Positions 44,861 to 54,231 of a stretch of 64,000 nucleotides of DNA are shown piece by piece. The stretch comes from Bacteroidia bacterium (GTDB lineage Bacteria; Bacteroidota; Bacteroidia; Cytophagales; Cyclobacteriaceae): positions 1 through 64,000 of the forward strand of contig JAUIAO010000026.1 in assembly GCA_030425425.1 (NCBI GenBank), given 5' to 3'. The number at the start of each line of letters is the position of its first letter. The stretch's first letter is position 1. The notes beneath the pieces were generated by a model. The model did no database searches. It was given only the letters and a program-made list of their open reading frames with translations, and was not told where the DNA came from. The position numbers were made by a program, and so were the translations under genes.

Positions 44861-46759
44861 TTATTTTACTTCAGTAGGACCTTCAGTCAATTCAAATTGC
44901 GCTGGTCCGGTTACGGTAAATACTGCAACCCAGTTCTTATTTGAGCCATCATATGTAGCAAAAGTAATCGTGTAGGTCACATCTATTCCTTCTACCGTAG
45001 TAGCATCAGTGAATGTATTTTCAAGAAACACAATCACACCTTCTATCATTCTGTCCTCGATCAATTGCTTCGTTGCCTCAGCAGACAAGCCATCGTATTC
45101 TGCCTGGTAAAAATCGCCACCGGCTGTTCTTTTGCTTGCTCTTAAATCAAAATTAACAAAATACGATCCAGCACCATAGTAAAATTCACCTGTTCCAAAG
45201 TCATCAACCAAATCAGGATATTCTCCTTTTACGACATCTACAATTGTCTGGTAATCTGCGCTTACCATTTCATATACTACTGATGGATCAAATGCCCAGC
45301 CTGAAGAGTTTTTCTTGATCTGGTCTATTTTAGTAGTAGTTTCAAGGTAATTCATCACCCATTCACCTGCCATATAAGTATATTCCGAAGCAAGGGTTAG
45401 TACTCCACCAGAGAAATACTTGTAAACAAGTATAATTTCATTTCCTTCCACAGGGTAGTCAACGAAATTATTCAAGAATTTTGGCAAATACGCATCCGCA
45501 GGAGCATCATCACTAAAGTTATCATATCTTCCAGGAAGACCACTAGCCTCACCCATTGCATTATAATCATCAGCATTTAGAGAGTAAACTCCATCGACTT
45601 TTTCCCAGTCAGAACCATCGAGCATGTAGTAATCAATGTTTTCAATCGGAGCCTCAGAAAGTAGTGTAGGTCCAGCTCCAGGAGCAGTAATTGTAATATC
45701 TGAAAGCTCCCATGCAGCAGCAAAATCAGAGGTAGATCTATAATAAAATCCAATAGAAATGGTCTGACCTGCAAAAGCTGTTAAATCTATAGTGGAGGTT
45801 ACAAACGTCCAGTTATTTCCTGCAGGCCATACATCTGGAACAACATCTGTCCAGGTAGCCGCAGAAACATCAGTACCATTGAAATCTGTTGAAACTTTTA
45901 TTGCCAAATCTGTTCCAAATACTCCACTTCCAAGGTAGTTAGCAGCCTGATATAATGACATGGTAGCTTCAGAATACTCTGACAAATCAACATCCTCTAA
46001 AACAATCCAGTCTTCATTCGGTACAGCTCCACCAGAGTAACCACTCATGTAAGCGTATCCATCACCAGAAAATTCTCTATAAACCCATTCCTGATCTCCT
46101 GTCACAGATTGAGCAAAATATCCATCAACCGGCTCATCAGCCGTGCCTGAATTCAAGTCGTCAGTGAATATAGTTTGCTCACCTGCGGTTGATTCATCAA
46201 ATTCCGGGTCATCAGAAGAGGCCATATAGCTCACAGCATAGATATCACCGTCTAATGCATCCTGAACACTGGTTGAAAGTATACCAGGAAGATAATCTTC
46301 AGCAGGCATTGATGGGTAGAAAAATCCAGCCTTCTCAACAGCAGAATAATCAGCATCTACTAATTCATAAGTATTAGGGCTTGTATACGCAGAGTAATCA
46401 GGAATTGCTCCTTCGTAATAGTTGTAAGATACTTTTACAGCAGTACCGATATTGAATTGTGGATAATTAGCAGCTGCCAATTCTTCCAAATAGCCAGCTA
46501 CCTCTACTCCACTCACAACCAATTCATTCTGCTCCATAAAATCTGCAGTCACGGAATCTTCGATCGTACCCAGAGCTCTCAATTCATCAGCTAAAGCCGA
46601 ATACTCATCACTTGTGAGTGTATATTCAAGTGTGGTACCAGCATCACCTTCTGCTTCTGCCGCAACTTCCAGTTCATTGTATGTATCCTCCAGAGGATTA
46701 CATGCAAATGCAACCGCAAGAACAGCTACAGGTAGAAATAATTTATTGAATAATTTCAT
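44861..46759 (-). CDS. Surface lipoprotein with choice-of-anchor J-like domain
   Basis: 632 residues. Lipoprotein signal MKLFNKLFLPVAVLAVAFAC (lipobox AFAC), followed by an acidic stretch as in surface-exposed Bacteroidota lipoproteins. Residues about 195-355 (TIFTDDLNSGTADEPVDGYF, EDWIVLEDVDLSEYSEATMS, WTFVTSTIDLTAFAGQTISI, ISIGFYYRSTSDFAAAWELS) form a jelly-roll like the choice-of-anchor J or DUF5017 type. Short repeats at about 45-65, 125-150 and 395-415 (YxLxxxDY) flank it. It is 20 bp downstream of the TonB receptor and probably works with it at the surface, as SusD-like proteins do, though it is not SusD. Confidence 0.82.
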   Translation of the reverse strand: MKLFNKLFLPVAVLAVAFACNPLEDTYNELEVAAEAEGDAGTTLEYTLTSDEYSALADELRALGTIEDSVTADFMEQNELVVSGVEVAGYLEELAAANYPQFNIGTAVKVSYNYYEGAIPDYSAYTSPNTYELVDADYSAVEKAGFFYPSMPAEDYLPGILSTSVQDALDGDIYAVSYMASSDDPEFDESTAGEQTIFTDDLNSGTADEPVDGYFAQSVTGDQEWVYREFSGDGYAYMSGYSGGAVPNEDWIVLEDVDLSEYSEATMSLYQAANYLGSGVFGTDLAIKVSTDFNGTDVSAATWTDVVPDVWPAGNNWTFVTSTIDLTAFAGQTISIGFYYRSTSDFAAAWELSDITITAPGAGPTLLSEAPIENIDYYMLDGSDWEKVDGVYSLNADDYNAMGEASGLPGRYDNFSDDAPADAYLPKFLNNFVDYPVEGNEIILVYKYFSGGVLTLASEYTYMAGEWVMNYLETTTKIDQIKKNSSGWAFDPSVVYEMVSADYQTIVDVVKGEYPDLVDDFGTGEFYYGAGSYFVNFDLRASKRTAGGDFYQAEYDGLSAEATKQLIEDRMIEGVIVFLENTFTDATTVEGIDVTYTITFATYDGSNKNWVAVFTVTGPAQFELTEGPTEVK

Positions 46760-46779
46760 GTTTTTAATCTTTTCAGTTT

Positions 46780-49272
46780 TTAGAAGTTAACTCTCAATCC
46801 TAATGTCCACTGACGTCCTGTACCTGGATAGATTCCAAAACTTGTCCAGTCCGTAATATATTCTGCATCCAATAGGTTGTTGACATTACCGTAAATAGTA
46901 GCATCAAACTCACCAAACTTGAAATTGTAATTCGCATATACGTCCAGGTTGAAGTATTCAGGTACTACTACCTCAGCAGTTGCTTTAGCATCAGTATCAG
47001 ACACATCATTTGGATCGTAATCCTTGTAGTTATTACCATAGTAGTTCAGCAAACCACCTACTTTGAATCCGTCAAAGGCTTTGTAACTCGCACCAAGTGC
47101 GGCAGTTGTCTGCGCTGAGTTACCTACTTTAAGACCTCCTATGAATAGGTTTACAGAATCTACAGGGTTTCTGTTATCATCAAAAATCTTCACATTATTT
47201 AAGTCATTGGCCCAAGTCCAGTCACCCAAAGAAACCATACCTGTAATGGTTAAATTTCTAATTGGCTTGTAATTGAAATCAATTTCAATACCCTGGTGAA
47301 TCGCATCTACACCCTGAAGGTTTGCAGTAAGTGTGTCACCCAATGATCTGAACAAGGTTCTGTCCATCCATCTTGTGTGATAAAGGTTCACATTACCTGA
47401 AAGTTTAGGGCTTCTGTAACCGTATCCTATTTCAGTACTGAAAATCTTCTGTACTTCCGCGTCCTCATTCACAGCATTAGAGAAATCAAGGAATACTGCA
47501 TCAAATATTGGAGCTTTGGTGAAATACCCTGTATTGATGAATACATTGTGATTTCTGGTAAGGTTATAGTTTGCACCACCTTTGATCTGATAACCTAAGA
47601 AAGAATAGAAATCTGTTTCTTGTGCATCAGGAGTATATTGGTAATAATCAATTCTCTTATAAGAAGTATTAGAGATGGCAGCTGATCCAAATACAGAAAG
47701 TGCACCTTGAGTATACTCAGCTTGTCCGAAAGCTCCTTCCCATAATACTACTCCATCATTGTAATAATCTCTCTTATCACCTACCTGAAGTCTTCTGTTT
47801 GGATTGTTAATATCATTGTCATCAAGTGCGTATTCCGCTCCCAATAAGTTAGTCACCTCAGAAAAGTGGATTCCTTTGTAATATCTTAAATCTAAACCTC
47901 CCATTACTGTCAGGTTTCCAGTAAGTTCATTGGTCAATGTAGACAACAAACCATACCATTTGTGGTCATTTCTAGAAGCTCTCAAATAACCTAAAGCATC
48001 ACCGTCACCACCATTTTCGATTCTGTTAGCCACGTTGATGTCTCTCGTTGCCTCAAGATCATAAAGCCCTGAAGCTGCTCTTTGAAGCGTTCCGGCAGAA
48101 CCACCACCACCACCAGTACCTGTGGATACATATAGAGCGGTAGACAATTCAGTATTACTGTTAATATCCCAATAATGGTTCAATGAAAACTGTGGTTTGT
48201 GGTAGAAGTTATCCTCTACGTGAACCACCTGACCGTCCAAATAGCCATAATCAGTATTCCACTTCAATCCTTTTTCTTTCAATGTCTCTACATCAAGACT
48301 TGATTGTCTCTGACCGTGACGCTGTGGAGCACCAAAACCAGTTAATGAGATTGTGTGATCTTCACCAATAGCTTTTGATATGTTAAAGAAGTAGTTGTAT
48401 CCTTCAAACTCAGTTCCATCTACATAGCCATCTCCTGTGATCTTAGCTCCACTCAATGATACTGCCCATCCTTCTTCATTCAATCCAGTAGACACATAGA
48501 ATGATGTCTTATTGTAATTGTCATTACCCATTCCGTAAAAAACATTACCGCCTTTAGCAGCATCGGTAGTTTGCGTAAGGATGTTGATCGTACCTCCAAT
48601 AGAAGGAACGGCTACTTTAGAAGCTCCAAGACCTCTCTGTACCTGCATTGATTTGGTAACATCAGTCAGTCCTGCCCAGTTTGACCAATATACACGACCA
48701 TTTTCCATATCGTTTACTGGCACACCATTGATCAATACCGCTACGTTTTCAGAGTTAAAACCTCTAAGGTTGATTCTTGAATCTCCGTATCCACCACCTT
48801 GCTTGGTAGCATATACACCCGGAGTACTTTTCAGTAATTCAGGAAATTCCTGATTACTAGCTCTCTCTAAGATTACTTCCTTTTTAACCACTGAAGTTGC
48901 AACCGGAGTTTTACGATCTACTGCTACAGATGCCAATACCTCTACAGCAGATAATTCATCAGCTCCTAATTCCATTTCAATTTTTCCAAGACTTGATGTC
49001 TCACTCAAATTGATAGTTTTTTCAAATGTTTTGAAGCCTACAAAGCTTACAACTACTGTAACCTTGCTTCCGTCCAAGTTCAAAGAAAAATCACCATTAA
49101 AGTCAGTAATTGTTCCGTTTGTAGTGCCTTTTATTACAACACTAGCTCCTGGCAAACCTTCTCCTGTCTCACCATCAACCACTGTACCAGTGACTTTGGT
49201 TTGAGCGAAGGATACCATAGATGCTGAAAGCATCAAGGCGATCGCCAAATAATTACGTAAAGTTTTCCTCAT
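46780..49272 (-). CDS. TonB-dependent outer membrane receptor
   Basis: 830 residues from the ATG at 49272 (signal MRKTLRNYLAIALMLSASMV). Residues about 25-110 are a carboxypeptidase-regulatory-like domain (VTGTVVDGETGEGLPGASVV). The plug domain follows (KTPVATSVVKKEVILERASN, LLKSTPGVYATKQGGGYGDS, INLRGFNSENVAVLINGVPV), then a 22-strand barrel ending in VNNLLDAEYITDWTSFGIYP and a terminal aromatic RVNF. It takes up a ligand across the outer membrane using TonB energy. The cargo is unknown; its downstream genes suggest products of nucleic acid breakdown. Confidence 0.92.
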   Translation of the reverse strand: MRKTLRNYLAIALMLSASMVSFAQTKVTGTVVDGETGEGLPGASVVIKGTTNGTITDFNGDFSLNLDGSKVTVVVSFVGFKTFEKTINLSETSSLGKIEMELGADELSAVEVLASVAVDRKTPVATSVVKKEVILERASNQEFPELLKSTPGVYATKQGGGYGDSRINLRGFNSENVAVLINGVPVNDMENGRVYWSNWAGLTDVTKSMQVQRGLGASKVAVPSIGGTINILTQTTDAAKGGNVFYGMGNDNYNKTSFYVSTGLNEEGWAVSLSGAKITGDGYVDGTEFEGYNYFFNISKAIGEDHTISLTGFGAPQRHGQRQSSLDVETLKEKGLKWNTDYGYLDGQVVHVEDNFYHKPQFSLNHYWDINSNTELSTALYVSTGTGGGGGSAGTLQRAASGLYDLEATRDINVANRIENGGDGDALGYLRASRNDHKWYGLLSTLTNELTGNLTVMGGLDLRYYKGIHFSEVTNLLGAEYALDDNDINNPNRRLQVGDKRDYYNDGVVLWEGAFGQAEYTQGALSVFGSAAISNTSYKRIDYYQYTPDAQETDFYSFLGYQIKGGANYNLTRNHNVFINTGYFTKAPIFDAVFLDFSNAVNEDAEVQKIFSTEIGYGYRSPKLSGNVNLYHTRWMDRTLFRSLGDTLTANLQGVDAIHQGIEIDFNYKPIRNLTITGMVSLGDWTWANDLNNVKIFDDNRNPVDSVNLFIGGLKVGNSAQTTAALGASYKAFDGFKVGGLLNYYGNNYKDYDPNDVSDTDAKATAEVVVPEYFNLDVYANYNFKFGEFDATIYGNVNNLLDAEYITDWTSFGIYPGTGRQWTLGLRVNF

Positions 49273-49305
49273 TGTGTTTACTGTTTGATTTAAGTTAAAC
49301 TGCTG

Positions 49306-49339
49306 CAAAAGTAGCAGTAGTGAAACTCTCATGTTTCAA
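49306..49339 (-). promoter_or_regulatory. Bacteroidota-type promoter of the TonB receptor operon
   Basis: On the minus strand TTG (49339-49337) is followed after 23 bp by TACTTTTG (49313-49306) and then C. The -7 box is a full match and the spacing is slightly long. The start would fall near 49300, with a leader of about 27 bases. Confidence 0.6.
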
Positions 49340-49505
49340 GTGAAGGTTAAATTTTCAATTGATTTTGATCAGTAAAAAATCATAAAAATCGATCTTTGAT
49401 AAGCTACAATTACATGATTAATTTAACTCAACAGTGATTTAATTGCACTAATTACAGTGAGCAAAAAATTATTCGGCTAAAAAATAAAATAACAAAACAA
49501 AGTAC

Positions 49506-49520
49506 TTAACACTGTGTTAA
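49506..49520 (-). other. Perfect TTAACAC-T-GTGTTAA palindrome after murQ
   Basis: A 7-bp perfect inverted repeat around one base lies 13 bp after the murQ stop, and on the minus strand T-rich sequence follows. It could be a weak terminator of murQ or an operator for the TonB receptor unit, which begins 234 bp further on. The rest of 49273-49533 holds only the receptor promoter. Confidence 0.4.
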
Positions 49521-49533
49521 TATTAAGATAACA

Positions 49534-50346
49534 TTAGGGTTGATGAGATTCGATAGCACTTCTGACTGATTGATGCTTTTGCAACAAAAGTCCAGCTTCT
49601 TCGTCATTCACATCCAGCACCTCAGAAATCATCCTCACCCCTCGCTTAAAAAGCTTTTCATTGGTCAGCTGCATATCTACCATTTTATTACCCTTGATTC
49701 TCCCCATTTTGATCATCAAAGAAGTAGAAATCATATTCAAAACCATCTTTTGAGCGGTTCCTGATTTCATGCGGGTACTTCCAGTAATGAACTCAGGCCC
49801 TACAGGCACTTCTATTGGGAATTCTGATTCCTGAGCAAGCGGAGAATTTTTACTGCAGGTAATACAGCCTGTCAGCAATCCAGCTTGTCGAGCATTTTTC
49901 ATCCCGCCTATTACATAAGGAGTAGTGCCACTTGCGGCAATTCCGACTACCGTATCCAATTGCTCCACGTTATATTCCTTCAAATCATTCCATGCTTGAT
50001 CACCATCGTCTTCCGCAAACTCTACGGCCTTGCGAATTGCTTCGTCTCCACCAGCAATTATTCCAATTACTAAGTCATGAGAAACGCCAAAAGTAGGCGG
50101 ACACTCTGAAGCATCTACAACCCCAAGCCTCCCACTGGTTCCTGACCCGATGTAAAATAACCTTCCTCCTTTCATCATTCGAAGAATAGCTTCGTCTACA
50201 AATGCTTCAACTTGTGGAATGGCACTTCTCACTGCTTCCGCTACTGTGGCGTCTTCCTTATTGATATTTTGCAATATCTCGATGGTTGACATTTGCTCAA
50301 TATTGTCATATTTGGAAGTGTTTTCCGTTTCTGGAATTTTAGCCAT
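49534..50346 (-). CDS. murQ: N-acetylmuramic acid 6-phosphate etherase
   Basis: 270 residues. SIS-domain landmarks: GGRLFYIGSGTSGRLGVVDA (about 60-79), SECPPTFGV (about 80-88), VVGIAASGTTPYVIGGMKNA (about 132-151), SPLAQESEFPIEVPVGPEFI and TGSTRMKSGTAQKMVLNMIS. The enzyme cleaves the lactyl ether of MurNAc-6-phosphate to give GlcNAc-6-phosphate in cell-wall recycling. Slightly shorter than the E. coli protein but with the core complete. It overlaps the kinase gene by 8 bp. Confidence 0.94.
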   Translation of the reverse strand: MAKIPETENTSKYDNIEQMSTIEILQNINKEDATVAEAVRSAIPQVEAFVDEAILRMMKGGRLFYIGSGTSGRLGVVDASECPPTFGVSHDLVIGIIAGGDEAIRKAVEFAEDDGDQAWNDLKEYNVEQLDTVVGIAASGTTPYVIGGMKNARQAGLLTGCITCSKNSPLAQESEFPIEVPVGPEFITGSTRMKSGTAQKMVLNMISTSLMIKMGRIKGNKMVDMQLTNEKLFKRGVRMISEVLDVNDEEAGLLLQKHQSVRSAIESHQP

Positions 50347-51172
50347 TGTTGGAATGGTATTTAGTTAATAAATGAATTGGTGATTGAATAACTTCTAAAA
50401 TATTGATATTCAAAAGTTTAGCCTGATCTCTAATCATATCCTGAAAAAGGTACGCTACAGACCCTATCATTTTAATTTGATTGTCTTCTATTTCGATACC
50501 TTCAAAAAAACCACTCATATAATCTGAAAATGCCTTTTTGAGTAGCTGATTAATTTGTAAATCATCCTGATTATCCTGCAAAAATGGAACAAATCCAGAC
50601 AGAAAGACATTACCACCAGACTTGCAATAGATAGAATCCAAAATCAGATTTTCATTTAATTCAGGATATTCATTTAAAAGCTCATCTGACAATTTTTTGG
50701 ATAATTGATTCCTCAAAAATGCTTTTACCAATCTGCGGCCAAGATCTGCTCCACTTCCCTCATCCCCCAGCACATATCCCAGTGATGGAATTCTGTCAGA
50801 TACCGACATTCCATCATAATAAACCAGACCGGACCCTGTGCCAAGTAATCCCAACCAGCCTCTGCTATGTCCATAAGCCGACCTGCAAGCGGCAAGTGTA
50901 TCTGGATAAATATTCACTTCTTCTGTGTGGAATAATTCAGAAAGCTTCATCGCCAATTTAGAAAAGTCTGAATCTGGCGTAACTCCGGCTGCATAAAAAT
51001 GCACTTCTTTTATTTCATTTAGACTGAGTAGTTCAAAAGGCAAATTGCTGAGAAATGGCTCCAGTGGAGTATTGCTAAGATTAAATCCTGCAGACTGAAA
51101 ACCAGTGACGGATTGACCATCAATCAGTCTCCAATCAGTCTTAGTACCTCCAGCATCTGCAATTAATATCAT
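50339..51172 (-). CDS. BadF/BcrA-type sugar kinase (N-acetylglucosamine kinase-like)
   Basis: 277 residues of the ASKHA fold. The phosphate-1 loop is MILIADAGGTKTDWRLIDGQ (about 1-20); GLLGTGSGLVYYDG (about 107-120) and LGYVLGDEGSGADLGRRLVK (about 130-149) are the other nucleotide and sugar loops. This branch includes N-acetylglucosamine kinases. Next to murQ it probably phosphorylates an amino sugar from peptidoglycan turnover. It overlaps murQ by 8 bp and starts 61 bp after the cytochrome b5-like gene. Confidence 0.88.
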   Translation of the reverse strand: MILIADAGGTKTDWRLIDGQSVTGFQSAGFNLSNTPLEPFLSNLPFELLSLNEIKEVHFYAAGVTPDSDFSKLAMKLSELFHTEEVNIYPDTLAACRSAYGHSRGWLGLLGTGSGLVYYDGMSVSDRIPSLGYVLGDEGSGADLGRRLVKAFLRNQLSKKLSDELLNEYPELNENLILDSIYCKSGGNVFLSGFVPFLQDNQDDLQINQLLKKAFSDYMSGFFEGIEIEDNQIKMIGSVAYLFQDMIRDQAKLLNINILEVIQSPIHLLTKYHSNNG

Positions 51173-51233
51173 GTAATTAATGATTTCTATTAAAACTCGA
51201 AAGTGTTTTTTCTAACTAAAGACATTCTCTTTA

Positions 51234-51464
51234 CTAGACCAAAACGCCTATTTGATTAAATCTCTCAAATACTTTGTCTGTATGTGGAGCATCAGGCAGT
51301 TCATCTGTCAAATCTTGCCCCGCCCAATGCTCATAATGAGTTCCATTTCTCCAAAGTCGCGAGTCAGTCACATCATAGATCTTGCCTTTGTAGGCCACCC
51401 ATATTTCTTCTCTATCCTGACCGTTTCTAAGCGCAAGCTGCGATTTTGTGAATTCTTTGATCAT
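51234..51464 (-). CDS. Small cytochrome b5-like heme-binding domain protein
   Basis: 76 residues, no signal. The opening FTKSQLALRNGQDREEIWVA and IYDVTDSRLWRNGTHYEHWA match the bacterial cytochrome b5-like (Cyt-b5/MAPR) layout; His in HYEHWAGQD and PHTDKVFERF are possible haem ligands. It is very small for an electron carrier and has no known partner here. It overlaps the mutS2 end by 4 bp, which suggests coupled translation. Confidence 0.8.
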   Translation of the reverse strand: MIKEFTKSQLALRNGQDREEIWVAYKGKIYDVTDSRLWRNGTHYEHWAGQDLTDELPDAPHTDKVFERFNQIGVLV

Positions 51465-53836
51465 CTGAAAGTCACCACCGTGATCCCGCTTCCTCCCATT
51501 TCGATATGTTCGTCCACTGCCTGCCCCACACTGCTATGACCTTTCAAGTGTGTACGAATGACATCTCTGAGAATACCATAACCTTTTCCGTGAATGATTC
51601 TCACTTGATCCGTTCCCAACAATAATGCTTCATCTATATAAGCATCTACCTTTACCAGCGCCTCCTCAGCTCTCATTCCTCTGATGTCTATTTCTCCATT
51701 GAACTGAGACATTTTCTCCAACATATTCACCCCAGCCATTTTCCTTTTGGTAGTTTTCTGACTTTCCTGACGTGTAGTTTTCTTTAACCTCTTCAAGTCA
51801 ATAAACGAAATGATATTCCCAAACCTGACCTGAGCTTGTTTTCCTTTTACATTCATTACTTCTCCTGAGGTATCCTGCCCTTCTATGGTCACATAATCAC
51901 CGGTTTTAATATCTACAGCTTTGGGCTTTTGCTCTTCTACTCTCAGCTTTTTATCTTGTTTAGACTTATATTGATCCAGATTGGCCCTTAGTTTTTTTGT
52001 TTTCTCTTTGTCTGCTTTGCTTTCCTTGATCTCACGAATAGTCTTTTCTATTCGCCTATTTGCGTCTTCCACTATCTGCTTGGCATTGGACTTGGCCTCA
52101 CGAATAATTGACTTCCGCTCGTTCTCCACCATTTTTTTGAGAGATTCATAATCAGATTTAATAGAAGCAATGTCTGTTTCCTCCTTTTCAAGCTTTTTGG
52201 TCAGCTTTTGAAATTTGTTTCTCTCAGATTCCAGACTATTCAAGAGATGTTCATAATCCACCTGACTGGTTCCCACCATTCCTTTAGCATTTTCGATGAT
52301 TTCAGTAGGCAATCCAATTTTCCTGGCAATTTCAAAAGCAAATGAACTACCCGGCTTCCCTACTTCCAGTTCGAATAGCGGTTCCAAAATATTTACATCA
52401 TACTTCATCGCACCATTGACCACTCCTGGCTTGTTTTCAGCAAACTTTTTTAAGTTTTGATAGTGAGTAGTCACCACCCCAAATGCCTTTTTCAGATTGA
52501 GCTTCCCTAGAATTGATTCCGCGATAGCTCCACCAAATTGTGGCTCTGTACCTGTTCCAAATTCATCAATGAGAAACAAGCTATTTCTGTCAGCCATCTC
52601 ATTGAAATACTTCATGGCAGTAAGGTGCGAACTATAAGTACTCAGATCGTTTTCCAATGATTGCGTATCGCCAATATCGAGAAAAATGTTTTTGAAAATC
52701 CCAAAAGTAGAAGCTTCACTTACCGGAACTAAAAACCCACACTGAAACAAATATTGAAGCAATCCAATGGTTTTCAATGCCACAGATTTTCCTCCTGCAT
52801 TCGGCCCTGAAATCACTAAAACTCTATTTTCCTGTCTGGTCAACTCCAGTGAAAGCGGTACTATAGGCTTGCCTGCTTCCTGATGTGACAACCAAAGCAA
52901 TGGATGCTTGGCATGATACCATTTGATCATTGGTAGTTTAGAAATCCCCGGCTTTACACACTCCATTTCTCTGGCAACAACAGCCTTCGCATGTATAAAG
53001 TCTATCAAACCAATAAAAACGGCTCCCTTTTTCAGGTCTTCCATCGATTCTCTCACCAAATCTGTTAATTCTGTGAGGATCTTGGCTATTTCCCTTTTCT
53101 CTCTGTACTGAAGTTCCCGTACTTCATTATTGAGTTGGAGTGCTTCAGTAGGTTCTAAAAACACCGTCTGCCCAGTGGCAGACTCATCATGCACGAATCC
53201 CTGAATTCGGCGTTTATGCTCTGCTTTCAGAGGAATGACCAACCTACCGTCTCGAATTGTAACAGAACTATCCTCATCGGCCAGTTTATCCTGTATGGCC
53301 TTTCGCATGACCTTGTTGATAGCAGTCCTCACAGACCTCTCCTTCTGAATGAGTAACGCCCGAATGGAAGCTAATTCTGGACTGGCCGAATCCCGTACCT
53401 GTCCTCTCTCATCAATGATCATATTGATGGCATCAACGATAGACTTGTCAGAAATAAAACCGTAAGTCAGAGAACAAAGCTCAGGATATTCATTTTTGAA
53501 TTTTTTCAAAAATTGAGTCCAGTCATATAGCAATGACAATAGAGATTTTAAAACCGCAAAATCATCTGACTGGAGAAAAGATCCCTGTACTTTGATTTTT
53601 GTAAGAAAACTTCTCAAATCCTGAAAATCTCTGGAGGGCAAATTCTCTCCCGACCCCAGAACCTTGAGCATTTCGTCAGTTTGTTCCAGCCATTTGGAAA
53701 TATCTTCTAACCTGGAAGATGGCTTTACTTTTTTTAAAAATTCAACCCCGTAATCGGATTTACACTTTTGACGGACCAGCTCTAACATCTGATCCACACC
53801 TAGTTTTCCCTGAATATCTGTTGGATAGATGATCAT
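51461..53836 (-). CDS. mutS2: MutS2-family endonuclease/ATPase
   Basis: 791 residues. The MutS-type ATPase has VISGPNAGGKSVALKTIGLL (about 340-359, Walker A), then SLFLIDEFGTGTEPQFGGAI (about 423-442, Walker B). A long coiled coil with Lys/Glu follows (about 515-630), then a KOW-like region (IKTGDYVTIEGQDTSGEVMN) and the C-terminal Smr nuclease domain (INGEIDIRGMRAEEALVKVD-like, IHGKGYGILRDVIRTHLKGH). MutS2 acts on branched DNA or stalled ribosomes rather than mismatches. It overlaps the DUF4296 gene by one base. Confidence 0.94.
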   Translation of the reverse strand: MIIYPTDIQGKLGVDQMLELVRQKCKSDYGVEFLKKVKPSSRLEDISKWLEQTDEMLKVLGSGENLPSRDFQDLRSFLTKIKVQGSFLQSDDFAVLKSLLSLLYDWTQFLKKFKNEYPELCSLTYGFISDKSIVDAINMIIDERGQVRDSASPELASIRALLIQKERSVRTAINKVMRKAIQDKLADEDSSVTIRDGRLVIPLKAEHKRRIQGFVHDESATGQTVFLEPTEALQLNNEVRELQYREKREIAKILTELTDLVRESMEDLKKGAVFIGLIDFIHAKAVVAREMECVKPGISKLPMIKWYHAKHPLLWLSHQEAGKPIVPLSLELTRQENRVLVISGPNAGGKSVALKTIGLLQYLFQCGFLVPVSEASTFGIFKNIFLDIGDTQSLENDLSTYSSHLTAMKYFNEMADRNSLFLIDEFGTGTEPQFGGAIAESILGKLNLKKAFGVVTTHYQNLKKFAENKPGVVNGAMKYDVNILEPLFELEVGKPGSSFAFEIARKIGLPTEIIENAKGMVGTSQVDYEHLLNSLESERNKFQKLTKKLEKEETDIASIKSDYESLKKMVENERKSIIREAKSNAKQIVEDANRRIEKTIREIKESKADKEKTKKLRANLDQYKSKQDKKLRVEEQKPKAVDIKTGDYVTIEGQDTSGEVMNVKGKQAQVRFGNIISFIDLKRLKKTTRQESQKTTKRKMAGVNMLEKMSQFNGEIDIRGMRAEEALVKVDAYIDEALLLGTDQVRIIHGKGYGILRDVIRTHLKGHSSVGQAVDEHIEMGGSGITVVTFR

Positions 53837-54180
53837 TAATGAAAGTCCTTTTTAGATTGACGCGCCAAAAGGCTATCTACTACTTCATCATAAATGTCTT
53901 TGTACAACCCTACCTCATCGAGATAAAACTCAAGACTTTTTTCATACTGCTCCTGAGAGGTATTGTTTTGGCTATAGATTGAATCTAAAAAGTGATTATA
54001 AATAGTTTGAGCGGTATCCTGTTTTAAATACAGTTTCTTCACTTTTGCCTCCAGTAAATGAACGTCGATCATGAGGTTAACCATTTCATCGTGAGTCAAC
54101 ACTTCTCGTGGAATTTCCGTTTGCCCTTGAGAACATGACAGGGTCATGGCAAGAAGAATGATAAAAAAAGATTTTTTCAA
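53836..54180 (-). CDS. DUF4296 lipoprotein
   Basis: 114 residues. Lipoprotein signal MKKSFFIILLAMTLSCSQGQ (lipobox TLSC). The remainder (VLTHDEMVNLMIDVHLLEAK, then a helix ending LEFYLDEVGLYKDIYDEVVD) is the short helical DUF4296 pattern common in Bacteroidota. The role is unknown. It heads the minus-strand run to mutS2 and is divergent from the DUF58 gene. Confidence 0.85.
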   Translation of the reverse strand: MKKSFFIILLAMTLSCSQGQTEIPREVLTHDEMVNLMIDVHLLEAKVKKLYLKQDTAQTIYNHFLDSIYSQNNTSQEQYEKSLEFYLDEVGLYKDIYDEVVDSLLARQSKKDFH

Positions 54181-54204
54181 ATGACTAAGTATATGTGTTA
54201 TTTA

Positions 54205-54225
54205 TAATTTTGAAAGCCAAAATTA
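54205..54225. promoter_or_regulatory. Palindrome made of two opposed -7 boxes
   Basis: TAATTTTG (54205-54212, plus) and its exact complement CAAAATTA (54218-54225, minus) are separated by 5 bp and face each other. Each is a full TAnnTTTG match and lies within 40 bp of the start of its own gene (DUF58 at 54232; DUF4296 at 54180). The two promoters would overlap head-on within the 51-bp divergent gap. Confidence 0.55.
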
Positions 54226-54231
54226 CTTTGC

